64,000 nt of DNA from Onchocerca lupi (taxonomy: Eukaryota; Nematoda; Chromadorea; Rhabditida; Onchocercidae). Of the stretch, positions 52,607 to 64,000 are shown piece by piece (the first letter of the stretch is position 1; every line of letters starts with the position of its first letter). The position numbers and the translations under genes were made by a program. Where the stretch lies: contig JAOVVO010000094.1 in NCBI GenBank assembly GCA_028564675.1, positions 62,001 through 126,000 of the forward strand, in the 5' to 3' direction. The notes under the pieces were generated by a model. That model was not told the DNA's origin, ran no database searches, and was given only the letters and a program-made list of their open reading frames with translations.

Positions 52607-53610
52607 TCCAGCTAATCTATATAAATAGAAATGTCAATATTCGTTTGTTCAAAAATCTTAAACCTCCGAAAGTTCTTAAACATGCGCCTTATTTATATTA
52701 ATTCAAAATCTTAGATATCGGAAAGTCCTTACCTATTGCCTTTAAATTTTGACACAGCGTTTCATTCGAATACGCGCATTTTTTCGTTCATGCTTTGCTG
52801 TAGCTCAATCTGGTTAAGTGGAAAAAAAAAGAAAAGAGAAAGCACATGTTTCTAGTGCTGAGGAGAAAAACTGCTACTTTGTAATTTGATTTTTAGTTTG
52901 TTGGATTGGAAACTAATTCTTGTTTTTGTAATTAGGCTAGGTCAGCAATAAATGTGAAGAGATTTTTTGATGACAGAGATGAATGCTGTTGAGAAATGTT
53001 TTATTGATTGATGAAGAGTGTTTCTTCGTAACAAGAATTACCAGAGAATATCCCGGATAATTAATCACTGGATTATTCTTTCCCTTGTCGATAATAGAGA
53101 AGAATATTATTCAAGTGAATTGTCGGATTATTGCTATTGTTGTACCGCTTTGAACTGTCGAACTGGAGCCCTTGGAACTCCGAACTATTGCTGTTGCTGC
53201 GTCGATGTTTGTCATTTATCTGTGAATTGGAGCGTTTTGATTTGTCGTTCCTTTGAAACTATGTCGCGCCACTTGACCTTTAGTATTTCTTATTTTACAA
53301 TTATTGTCATGGCATTATTTGACATCTTTCAGTTTTCGGCCGCATCTAATATGTTTAATTTCACAATACTTGTAGGTAAACAATATTTTTTGTTGTTCTC
53401 TTGTCTGTTTAGATAGAGAGATTGTTTGGTTTGCCGACTCTAGAACACGCAACATATAATTGTCCATGTGAGAAGCAATCCGTCTCTATAAACCGCTCAG
53501 TTCTAAAGATTGACCCTGGGCTTTGTTGATGGTGAATGCAAACGCCAATCGAATTGAGAATTGCAATCTCCTAAACTGAAATGGCATATCCGTTGTAATA
53601 CTTAATTCAT
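52607..53610. mobile_element. Second partial Helitron-related unit
   Basis: Begins at about 52,615 with TCTATATAAATAGAAATG and follows the same order as 50,148-51,170. On the minus strand 53,409-53,595 repeats the helicase C-terminus (DMPFQFRRLQF, NKAQGQ, LYVACSRV) with an internal stop near 53,490. Open frames on the plus strand here are shadows of the repeat. Confidence 0.75.
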
Positions 53611-53980
53611 TAAAAAATGAAGAAAGTTATGAGTTAATATTTTAACATTAAATTTACATCAAATTAAGTTAAATCAAAATTAAGTCGGAGAAGAAATCAA
53701 CTGTGCAAAAAGCTTTGTACTAAGAAATATTTAAAACTAATGCAATATAATTTTTTTAAATTAAATTGGTGCCATTTTTCAGACAAATTAAGCTAAATTA
53801 TCTAAGAAAAAGAATTTCAAATTCGAAAATTTAACATATATTTGAATTTTTTTTCCGAATTCGTTACAAATGCAAATATTTTTATATTTTCTGCCATATC
53901 AGAAAGCATTTTAATTCTTTTTATCCTTTTCTCCTTTTTTTCCTTGGATAAATCCACGTAATTTAATAAGCATAGCAATA

Positions 53981-53998
53981 GAGAGAGAGAGAGAGAGA
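53981..53998. repeat. (GA)9 microsatellite
   Basis: Uninterrupted GA run within the insertion. Confidence 0.95.
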
Positions 53999-55257
53999 TG
54001 CGAGGTAGAGTGGAAATGGGAGAAAGAAAGGAAGACGAAGTTAATAAACCCCGCCCCTCACTTACTTTTAATTTTCACGGATTGACACGTGAAAAAAAGT
54101 AAGTACGTCTATATAAAAATAATGACCTATTAGGATACAAGGTTGTGACAAAATTTGAAAAGAATCGGTGGAAAACTACCGAAGATCCGTTCGGGGTAAC
54201 AGGTAACAATTACATTTTTATTTCTACAGATTTATTTACTGTTTACATAGATAAACATATTTTATGTCGATACTGTATCCATTAACAAATGCATAATACA
54301 ACATCTAGAAGTAAGCATCAAAGATATTATAGATCGATTGCTATGAAGGATCAAAAGGTACCATTTTCCCGAATTCATCCATCTGATTGGCTCATTTATT
54401 TAATTTGATAACATATTGTATATTTATTCGGATTAAAATTTAGATCGGCAGGATGGTCGTTAGTCATTTCAAGTTTTATTGCTGTACTACGTGGTAATTT
54501 GCCACCTTTTAATAAGAAACTCCAAATAAATCCTCGAATTTTTTTTACTAAAAAATATTTTTGTAAGTTACTATGAAAATTATTATTGTAATCATTGCAT
54601 TATTCTTATACACAATTTCATTATTTATCGATCACTATATATATAAAATTTAATTTATATTTATATATTTATGTATATATATAAATAAATCGTTTTAATT
54701 AAAAGCACCTCCAACATCCATCCTGAGCTGTAAAACTAACAATCTCGTGATGCTCATTTGCTTGCTGTGACAATTGATCTTTGACATGATTTACTTTGCT
54801 CGGTAGGTATTTTCTAGCAGCTTTTAATCATAAATAATGACATCAGTTATTTCTATGCTCAAGAAATGATTTGAATTATTATTTTTTTTTTTGATAATAG
54901 TTTTTTAGTATGTTTAAATAAACTGATAAATAAACTAATAAAAAAATTTTTTCAATAATTTAAGCATTTTTCAGTTTTTGATAACATCCAATCAGCTGAA
55001 ATATTATGAATTCATTATTCACTTCAATTGTTTCATCTCATTTCTTCATGATAGTCTTCCTTCTAGAAATTTATTTACTTTTCACAAATACTTCGAAAAA
55101 TTCCAGTTTTATAATTTTAGGGAAAAAAACTTAATGACATGGCACGCTAAATACAAATTGCAACGTTAGTTCCTTGTCAAAAAATTTCCAGTCATTCATT
55201 AAAATCTTTGAAATTTTTGAGAATTCATTAAATGCAAAAAGAACGTAAGCCATCATA

Positions 55258-55488
55258 ATGTGTTCGATCAATGCCATAAAATTTCAGGAAATTTTGAATG
55301 AAACTGTGAGTGATAACTTTGAGTGTCTTCTAATTAATGTCCTTCCAATTGTACCGTCCATATTTTTCTGGCTTTTACTACCAATTTTTTGCGTACAAAT
55401 ATATCGGATAAGAGTGAATGGAGGAATGCGGTCTCAGCCATTACCATGGACCGCTCTATTGATTACTAAAACTGTAAGTTTCCTATAA
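55258..55488 (+). pseudogene. Duplicated first exon of an MRP (ABCC) transporter
   Basis: Encodes the same 76-codon frame as 58,974-59,204 with no difference that I can see, including the GT donor context ACT/gtaagt at 55,473. It covers the start of TMD0 (…LLINVLPIVPSIFFWLLLP). No continuation matching the next MRP exons lies between 55,489 and 58,973, so on its own it is a gene fragment. It could act as an alternative 5' exon if transcription runs through and splices to 59,443. Confidence 0.85.
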
Positions 55489-55668
55489 TGCTTTTGCAAA
55501 GCAACAGATAGTAACAATGAAGACTTATTTCGAACAGTTAATATATAGAATAAGAAATATATGAAAGACTGATTACTGGATCAGATGGTAATCAAAAAAT
55601 AGAATGAAAAAATAACGATTAAAGTCACAATGATTGTTGAACAGTTTTCGAGAGGTCAAGGGACGATA

Positions 55669-56482
55669 AATATGTAATTCGGGACGCATTGCTTTTTCTT
55701 CGATCGTTCTCTTCCTAGCTCGAACTGTTGATAGGTTTCTTCACTGGTCAGCTTTTGGTCTAATTGTGTTAGATCCAATTTTCTGATTTGTTGAGAAGTT
55801 TTCCACTTTTCCTCTTACCAGTTGTGCGCTATTAATTATTGCAGCGGACATCCTGGCTCCTTGGCAGCATAAATTTTGTTGTGGAAGGCTTGAAATTTGG
55901 ATTGAGCTTTGGATGGACAGATTTCTGTTAATTTCTTTATTCACAGTAGCAGTAATCGAATAACATATAATTGGCAGCATAGTAGAAAGTCAGGCGTGTA
56001 GTGAAGGAAACTGGGTAATGTCGATTGGGAATTCAGAGAAGAATGTGTATTGGGAACTTGGAGAGGAGTAATGTAGCCTATGGTCATCCAGTCAAAGTGA
56101 ATCCAACTTGTATGTACAAAAGGAAGTATTTTTGGAACTTTGTAAGGGTTTTGAAATGTTAAAAATTGAGCATGTAGAGCTATTAAAACAAGACAATTGT
56201 GAGGAAGGAACAATTTTTGCAAACGGAAAAATGTTGTGATATAGTTTAATTGGATACAAAGATGGGAATGGACATATAAGCATAAGATTAATGATTTGAT
56301 TAGCTATGACCGGAAACGTTTAGATGAATGTTGTAGATTAGCGTGGGAAATAGCACACAATGAGAAATAATTTCACAGATAATGATTCATTTTGAAAATT
56401 TTACAAATTTTTAACCATTTCATTAAGTAATTTTCTGTAATAATTAATTTTAGTTGGGAATTAATTATGGTTTTTCCGACGA
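55669..56482. other. Spacer between the two duplication copies
   Basis: No homologue elsewhere in the window. Minus-strand open frames (55,741-55,980, 55,941-56,222) have no family or splice support. Confidence 0.5.
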
Positions 56483-57191
56483 ATGTTACTATTGTCTGTG
56501 AAAGGGAATGTTAATTTTTGGATTCAATTATTATTCGACATATTTTGGATGTTTTTAATCGTGTAATTGTTCACATATGACATTAAATAAAAGTTTGACT
56601 TTAATTTAATGCGCAGCGCATACAGATCAGGATCTTTTCGATGTTAAAAAAAGTATTTAATTCCAACTATACAAAATTCAAATAAATAAAAATTATTTCA
56701 ACAACAGCAATCACTTTTGCTACTTTCTGTTGCTTCTTAGATTTATTTTCCAACATGATACTCGAATTGATTGATTTAAAGTAACTTTAGTAAACCAGTA
56801 TAATTTATGCATGAATATTGTTATACTGGAATTATACATTAACCAGACTGTTTTTGATAGGAAAAAAATCAGATTGGCAGTAATATTTGCTTTTTTTAAT
56901 TTTCAAATCAACCATTTCAATCAAATATCTCGACTAATCGGTTACTTACGCTACGAAATATATTTCTGATTTCGGGATTCCAGTACGATATATTTATGCA
57001 CATGTAGTAATAATAGGCAAAATATACTTTACAAATATGTATCAGTGATTATATGTCTTTTTTTAATGCTTTTAAGAAACAACTCGTGAGAAATATTTAT
57101 ACTTTTTATTAATAATCTATGGGAACGAAGCAGACATCATTCCATACCATCGCTTAGTTTTGTACCATTGCTTCGCAAATGAAAAACTATT

Positions 57192-57251
<60 letters not shown>

Positions 57252-59384
57252 ATTTTATAGTTTTTTCATGTTATCAGTAATGTGCTGTCCTGAATTAGTG
57301 ACGCAGGACAATAGATTCTCATGCCTAACATTATGAGAATCGATATCAATATAACATTATGATGTACAAATTACAAACAAAGCTTGTTTTTTCTTTTTCC
57401 CTCATTCGCTTGTCGTAAAAAAGAGTAGTAAATTCCTGGAGAAAAAACCAAGTACAATTGTGATAGTAATACTTCACTGTTAATGTCAGTGGCAGTATTT
57501 CACTTACTTTTCATATCAATTGGTCAGCTAATTTTTCAATTCTAAAATTTCATTATCATTTGATCATATCTGTTATAGTAGCAAAGTATTTCAGTATTAA
57601 CATCAATTCAGATAACTAAATATGACTAGTATCAAATCGACATCTTTAAGTACTTCTAAAACTCGTCCAGTAAATGTTGCAGATATTTAACGTTTGTTGC
57701 TCGTAAAGTAAGCTCAATATTAATGTCTCAATCGTAGAAAGAATGAGAATACTGGCCAGAAATTTAATTTAAATCTTTAATTCTTTTTTCCATTTTAACG
57801 CAGTTGTTTCCCTTTTTCGAGATTGCTCTGTTTACTTTTGATATTTGTTGTAACTGTGTCAAGCAGCTGTCACATTTATGCCATTCATATTTTCAATGTT
57901 AAGCTCTTTGATGCATGTTAACATCAGCAAATAATCATTCATTTATTATTGATAACAATCACATGTATACATTCTATTCCATTTTTATCTATAACAAACA
58001 TATGTCGAAATTGTGTATTTAATTGACGAATGCATAATACGCATAGAGAAATAAACATCAGAAGATATCATAGATCGAAGGACCAGAAAATACAAACCAT
58101 TTTTTCGAATTCGTTCGATGGTTGGCTCATTTATATTATATGTGATAACATGTCATGTATGCATTCGGACCAAAATTTAGATTGACAGAATAATCATTAG
58201 CCATTTCAAATCTAATTGTTGTGCTACGTGTTTAATTTGCGATTTTTCAATAAGAACTTCCAAATAAGTTCTCAACTAAAAAATATTTTTGTAAGATATT
58301 AGAAGGTTATTATTATAATCATCACATTATCCCCATCAACAGTGCCATTATTTGTCGATCACTAATGTATATATAAATCGTTTTAATCAAAAACATCTCC
58401 GACAATCCATCCTGAATTGTAAAACTAACAATCTTGTGATGCTCATTTACTCGCTGTGACATTTGACCTTTGACAAAATTTGCTTGTTCAATGCGGCACT
58501 TTTCAGCAGCTTTTAATTGTAAATAATGACGCCAGTTGTTTCGGTGCTCAAGAATTGATTCCAATTATTTTTTTTTTTTTTTTTTTGATAATAGTTTCTG
58601 GCATAAGTATCAAACGATGAACTAAATTAATTAAGGTTCAAACTGTCAATAATTTAAGCATTTTTCAATTTTTAATGACATCCAATCAGCTGAAATATTC
58701 TGAATTCATTATTCACTTCACTTTTTCATCTCATCCATCATAATAGGTCTTCCTTCCAGAAAAAAAAAGATTTATTTATTTTTCAAAAATATTTTACAAA
58801 ACTTTAATTTATTAATTTTAGGAAAAAGACGCAGTGACATGGCTATAACAATTATTGAGACGCTAAATACAAATTGCAACGTTAGTTCCTTGTCAAAAAA
58901 TTTCCAGTCATTCATTAAAATCTTTGAAATTTTTGAGAATTCATTAAATGCAAAAAGAACGTAAGCCATCATAATGTGTTCGATCAATGCCATAAAATTT
59001 CAGGAAATTTTGAATGAAACTGTGAGTGATAACTTTGAGTGTCTTCTAATTAATGTCCTTCCAATTGTACCGTCCATATTTTTCTGGCTTTTACTACCAA
59101 TTTTTTGCGTACAAATATATCGGATAAGAGTGAATGGAGGAATGCGGTCTCAGCCATTACCATGGACCGCTCTATTGATTACTAAAACTGTAAGTTTCCT
59201 ATAATGCTTTTGCAAAGCAACAGATAGTAACAATGAAGACTTATTTCGAACAGTTAATATATAGAATAAGAAATATATGAAAGACTGATTACTGGATCAG
59301 ATGGTAATCAAAAAATAGAATGAAAAAATAACGATTAAAGTCACAATGATTGTTGAACAGTTTTCGAGAGGTCAAGGGACGATA
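56483..59384. repeat. Segmental duplication, right copy (uninterrupted)
   Basis: Collinear with the left copy without the Helitron insertion. It contains a 53-nt poly(A) at 57,197-57,249 where the left copy has only about 10 A at about 49,388. Sequence 58,860-59,384 is identical to 55,144-55,668. Confidence 0.85.
57197..57249. repeat. Poly(A) run, 53 nt
   Basis: Long uninterrupted A tract in the right duplication copy. Confidence 0.95.
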
Positions 59385-62300
59385 GAGCATTACCTGTCGA
59401 CTAGTTCTTAATTTTCTGCTGATATATGTTAAAATATTTTAGGCACTAATGATATGTTTGCTAACAAGCGCACTAACAAAACTTATCGTTAGTCTATTCT
59501 ATAGTGGAAGTATGTCACTCATTGACCTTTTTAACTGGATCATTACAGCACTTACTATGGTTAGTAAATGTCATTTTCATTGATAATTTGCTTTAAAATT
59601 GAATAACCTAAATAAGTTGTATCATTTTATCATGTTAATTTCTGTCAAAATTCGATAAAATCAGATTAGAGATCAATTTCATATTATTTCAGTCAGGCTT
59701 ATTTTGTTGCATTTCAATGGCAAGGAAAAATGGAATGGTAACCTCAGGAATATTACATATTACATTCATCCTTTTCACATTGTGTGAATTTCCAAAATGC
59801 TTCTTTGAATGGCAAAAAATTAGCGATTTTGAAGTTCGCGTTTTTCGTAAAAATTTGGTTATTGGTTTCTTTGGAAGTTCTTTGGAACTTGAATAATTTA
59901 GTGCATCGAAAATGATGCAGTTTGCCAAGTTTTATTTGTCATGGGACTGATATAAGCCAGTAGGAATATGAGATCATCGAATACATACAAAATTATACGA
60001 TCCGTTCTAACAAAACTGGCCAAGTTATCTTTAGTGGATATTTTTCAGTCAATGCAAAATGTGGATAAGGTTCAATTCATTGTTTATCAGTTGTGGTACT
60101 CATCTGTCGTTATTCAAACCTTATTGTTTTGTTTTGCCGATTATCGAAAGTCATTTCTTATAGAAAGGAGAAAACAATTGGTATTCGTCTTGATTTGTTT
60201 ACTATAAGATGAAAAAAAAAAATTCCTAACCTGTCCTGGTTTGATTATGAATTATTTTGCAATGAATCAAAGTCCTCGAATCTTTTAATTTTTGCTTAGT
60301 TAGTTAAAAAAAAACGGTAAAAAATGCTATTACTTGTTCGAATTCCTTAATCTGTTAGGTTGGTATTCCTGGAAAAGAGCTCTTTTCCACACATTCTAAT
60401 AGAACATTTGTAGTGACATTCTGTTTTCACCAAACCAAATCGGTGAAAATTTTAAATTTTTTTTGATCAATTTTTTGAAATTCAAAAAACTAATTGTTCC
60501 ATTCTGATAAGATAAGATATAATCAGAAATTTGAAATTATACTTGATATTGTAATATACTGCTTTTACACTTAGAATTTTTTTTTATTGTGGTGTGCAAT
60601 AAATGACACCCATGTGAAAAAGTTACGCAGACAATTTAGAAGCAATGATGAATTTTGTTAATTTGTCGAAGATATTCATACTTGAATCATTCCAGAATCT
60701 GTCTCCTGAACTGGATAGCTCATTCTTAAATCGTTTATCATACTGGTGGTTTACGACAATTCCATTGCTAGGTGCTCGAAAAACATTGATTATTGATGAT
60801 TTATATGAGCTCAATGAAGGCACTACTGCTGCATATTTGTCTCCAAAATGGGAAAAACTATGGAGTCCCGCTGTCGAGGGTTCTTTTTAGTGAATCAGTA
60901 AATGAAAATATCTCCTTATGAACCGTATTCAAATCCCAAAATCATATTTCATTGTCAGAAATGGCAGTTTTCGAGCATTGATTGATTTGACTACAGCTTT
61001 AAAAAAGAATCGAAATAACAAATTATTTTGCAATGTGAAAACCAAAACCAAATTATATCAAAATTTGATTTTTCCTTAAATCTTGAACATTACGTCATTT
61101 TAATCTTTGCTATGATTTTTTTCATTTATTTGCAATTATTTTTTCTTTGCAGATTATCATAGAAGACAGAAAATTTGTGAAAGCATGTTACAAGACGACA
61201 ACGCTTCTAATCATCCTAGAAAGTTTGGCTTTAATTTAAAGCAATTAATCTTAGATTTGCATAGTTTCAATTTAATTATTCTTTTCAGAGAAAAGGGACC
61301 GAAACTACCATCAATCGTGTGGCGATTATTTCTGATGTTTCGTTTTGAAATTTTATCAGCAACAGCCATTAAAATACTCTCTGATATAATACAACTTGCT
61401 AATCCATTTTTTCTCAAGTACGCAATTTTTCAACACCCAGAAATTTCGAGAATTGATTCCTGAAATTATTTTTATCTCTTAAATTTAAACAATTAGACAA
61501 ATTGTACATAGAAAAGATTGAAACGAAAAACTCTTCACTGAAGTAGCCCTTTTAAGTCTTTCGCAAGTTTTTGTAAAAAAGCTGATAATAGCTTGTTAAG
61601 CCCATTTGGAGTTTTTAGAGAGATTATCTTATCAATTCTTCAAGTATTATACTTGTCCTTTGTTCTTTATATTTTTACGCTTGAATCAAATCGGATTTTC
61701 GGGAGGAAAATCGAAAATAATATATTATTTTTGCAGTTTATTATTGAATTACATTTCAACTGGAGATCACACCTCTATGGAAGGTATGATTTATGTGATG
61801 GCAATGTTCACATGCTCTGAACTTCGATCATTTTTCCTGAATTACTACTTTCACCTGATGATGCGAGTGGGCACCAAAATTCAGACCACATTGACTATTG
61901 CCATTTATCAAAAGGTTATTCTGAATTCACAAATTTAGCACAAATGCCTCATTTACCAAAATTTTCGAATTTTAAACTTTAAATTCAAAATTTCAAGCCA
62001 CGAAACTCTATTTTCATCATTAAATAATTTTTAGTATTAAAAGATGATGATTTTATATTCGTTTTGTATTATTTATTCTTCATAATCAAATTTGAAGACT
62101 TTACGGCTGTCAAACTCAGCCCGAAAAACCAAGACGGTGGGCGAAATTGTGAACTTAATGGCTATTGATGTAGAGAGTTTTCAACTCATTACACTTCACA
62201 TTCAGCAGCTATGGTCATGCCCATTTCAGGTTTGTTGTAATTTAATTGGATTAAATTACTTAATTAATTTGGTTCGTAATAATTTAATGCCACGACAACT

Positions 62301-64000
62301 ATCAATATTTGATCTTTGATAATAATGTGACTTCACATTTTTTGTAACATCTATATTCTTCCCATGAGCCAATATTATCAATAATTATTTATCTTTAATA
62401 CTATTTTCGCTTCCATCAGCAAGGCCGTTAATGATTTCCACATATTTATGATTTAAATTTTTGAGTTAAACTCCTTAACCCTTACCATTTGCATATATTT
62501 TACGCAACGTTTCAATATCAACTTCGTTTTTAGATTACGATAGTCTTAATATATCTTTTCTTTACCATTGGAGTATCGGCAACTTGTGGCTTAACTGTTA
62601 TGATTTTGTTTTTGCCATTGAATGCCATCACTTCAATTATTATCAAAAAATGGCAGGTTTGTTCAGATCATTTCTTTTCTTCGCGATCAAACTTGCTTTG
62701 CAAATATACGTGAAATTTAGTTTTCATTTTTTTTTCTTTAGACTTTTTCATAATTATTTCTTCATTTTGCATTTTAGACTGAACAGATGAATTTAAAAGA
62801 TGAACGCATGAAAATTTGTAATGAAATATTGAACGGTATAAAAGTGGTCAAACTTTATGCCTGGGAACCAGCAATGGAAGAAGCAGTTGAGCAAATTCGA
62901 TGTAAAGAGCTCTATTTGATTCGAAAAATAGGCCTTATTAGAGCTTTTGTCGATAGTTTTAACGTTTCTTCACCATTTCTTGTAAGTTTCTTTTTGTCTC
63001 AGAATTATACCAGTATTATGTTGAATTTTTGCTTATGTTGAGGATGGAGTCTTTGTTTTGTTTATTTCGTTGAAATTTGAGCAATAATGACAACTGTAAC
63101 ATTGTTTCACAACTAATGATTTAAAATAAGTGTACATAGAATTTAAAAAAGAACTTTTCCGTTATGTAGGTCTTATAAGATTCGTAATCTTCTGAATTAG
63201 CGCATTTCTCTATTTTATCATATACTAGCTGAATCGACTACGCTCCTCGTAGCTGGTCCAGCTAGTTTATATAAATAGAAATGTAAACATTTGTTAAAAA
63301 TCTTAAATTCCCGAAAGCTTTTAAACATTCGCCTTATCTATATTACTTCAAAATCTTAAACCTCTGAAAGTTCTTAAATACGTGCTTTATCTATATTGTT
63401 CAAAATCTTAGATCTCCGAAAATTCTCAATTATTTTTTTGAAATTTTGATACAATGTTGCATTTGCATACGCGCATGTTTTATAGACTTTTTCTATACAT
63501 GCGTTCTGGAGCTCAGTCTGGTTAGGTGAGAAAAAAGAAAAGAGAAATTGCATGTTTCTAGTGTTGGGGAAAAAATCTGATAGTTTGCAATTTGGTCTGT
63601 AGTTTGGTTGGATGGAAGTTGATTTTTCCTGTGTAATTCAGCTAGGTCAGCAATGGATGTGGGGAGGCTTTTTGTGTCTTATGTGACAAAGGCGAATCCT
63701 GTTGAGAAAAGTTTTATTGATTGATAAAAGAGTGATTCTTCGTAACAAACAATGATCAGAGGATATCCAGACAAACTGATCATTGGGTTATTTTTCTTTC
63801 ATCGTTGATAGAGAAGAATACTGTTTAACTGAATGTCGGATTGTTGCTACTTTTGTGTAGCTTTGAACTGTCGAGCTGGAACCTCTGGAACTCCGAATAG
63901 TTGCTGCTGCTTTGTCGATGTCGCTACTTGACTTTTAATACTCCTTGTTTTATTCTTTAGAACGAAGCAGATCTAAGCTACGGAACACGATGGCCGTATT
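58974..64000 (+). CDS. ABCC/MRP-type ABC transporter, 5' part (continues off window)
   Basis: Export pump of the multidrug-resistance-associated (long ABCC) family in the plasma membrane. Exons: 58974-59189, 59443-59559, 59693-59857, about 59962-60180 (5' boundary uncertain), 60696-60879, 61153-61222, 61289-61417, 61737-61914, 62098-62229, 62534-62656, 62778-62981; apart from the uncertain boundary all phases agree. The first four exons give the hydrophobic TMD0, ending FCFADYRKS (compare LSCFSDRSP in human MRP1). Then come the L0 linker with SFLNRLSYWWFTTIPLLG and TMD1 with the family signatures NSARKTKTVGEIVNLMAID and NEILNGIKVVKLYAWEPAM. No nucleotide-binding domain is reached: about 580 of a typical 1,500 residues. 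The ATG at 58974 is the first in frame, but an acceptor-like TTTCAG (58,998-59,003) inside this exon leaves the N-terminus open. Exon 62098 uses an AAG acceptor. The last visible exon ends at 62,981 (CTT/gtaagt). Confidence 0.93.
63230..64000. mobile_element. Third Helitron-related repeat, in or after the MRP gene
   Basis: From about 63,230 (tagctgaatcgactacgctc, then TTTATATAAATAGAAATG at about 63,277) to at least 63,930 it parallels 50,148-50,770 and 52,615-53,230, including the shared ttggaactccga-like stretch near 63,880. It lies on the plus strand after exon 62,778-62,981 of the MRP gene, so it is probably intronic. It runs off or close to the right edge; the last about 50 bases after tctttag do not follow the repeat. 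Confidence 0.7.

Larger units (their letters stand above)
50131..54250. mobile_element. Helitron-rich insertion (about 4.1 kb) in the left duplication copy
   Basis: Absent from the right duplication copy, where ttttatctataac runs directly into aaacatatgtcg (about 57,995). It holds at least two partial Helitron-related units, each starting near TATATAAATARAAATG (50,150 and 52,617) and each carrying a decayed helicase C-terminus in reverse orientation. Near the right side is an inverted repeat (cttactttt…cacg / cgtgaaaaaaagtaag, 54,061-54,104) and a (GA)9 run at 53,981-53,998. Confidence 0.8.
48709..55668. repeat. Segmental duplication, left copy (interrupted)
   Basis: Homologous to 56,483-59,384. 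It consists of 48,709-50,130 and 54,251-55,668, separated by the 4.1 kb insertion. Most of it aligns with the right copy with scattered substitutions and small indels (for example gttactattgtctgt at 48,711 and 56,485), whereas the last 525 bp are identical. It contains a copy of the first MRP exon but no following MRP exons. Confidence 0.85.

Noticed and set aside
53018..53416. 132-codon plus-strand open frame
   Set aside because: Antisense and non-coding part of the second Helitron-related unit.
63961..64000. Next MRP exon after tctttag at the right edge
   Set aside because: The few codons visible do not match the expected TMD1 continuation, and the site adjoins a transposon-derived repeat.

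Overview
This is an AT-rich animal genome window whose split genes have short exons, introns mostly of 50-500 bp and mainly TTTYAG-type acceptors. Two genes (coiled-coil and aldo-keto reductase) have a splice acceptor only a few bases before the first ATG, as expected from spliced-leader trans-splicing. Together with a MOLO-1 family gene this points to a nematode; intron size and AT content suggest a filarial/spirurid species, which is an inference. I see no bacterial operon, CRISPR array, tRNA or rRNA. Layout: (1) 1-20,499, minus strand: a very large coiled-coil gene that I could chain through about 32 phase-compatible exons (about 2,150 codons) and that runs off the left edge; one junction (around 6,390) contains an unexplained in-frame TAA. 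A BRI3-like gene (13,982-14,581, plus) lies inside its 5.2 kb intron. (2) 20,500-22,144: divergent intergenic region. (3) 22,145-24,172, plus: complete five-exon aldo-keto reductase. (4) 24,173-25,852: intergenic, with a short Helitron-related repeat. (5) 25,853-28,349, minus: complete seven-exon secreted MOLO-1 domain protein. (6) 28,350-42,297: about 14 kb with no gene I can support apart from one weak candidate exon near 38.3 kb. (7) 42,298-48,154, plus: four-exon LURAP1-like adaptor gene whose 3.9 kb first intron holds an antisense cysteine-rich open frame. (8) 48,709-59,384: a tandem segmental duplication of about 2.9 kb; the left copy is split by a 4.1 kb Helitron-rich insertion (50,131-54,250) and the right copy is the empty site. 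The last 525 bp of both copies, covering the first exon of an MRP transporter, look identical although the rest has diverged. (9) 58,974 to the right edge, plus: the 5' part of an ABCC/MRP transporter (TMD0 and the start of TMD1), with another Helitron-related repeat beginning at 63,230 beyond its last visible exon. The genes are functionally unrelated neighbours: a cytoskeletal/Golgi-type scaffold, a small membrane protein, a redox enzyme, a secreted receptor-modulator-like protein, a signalling adaptor and a drug/conjugate exporter. I found no convincing new multi-gene system; the most unusual signals are the abrupt identical block in the MRP duplication, the filled/empty Helitron site, and the in-frame TAA in the coiled-coil gene.
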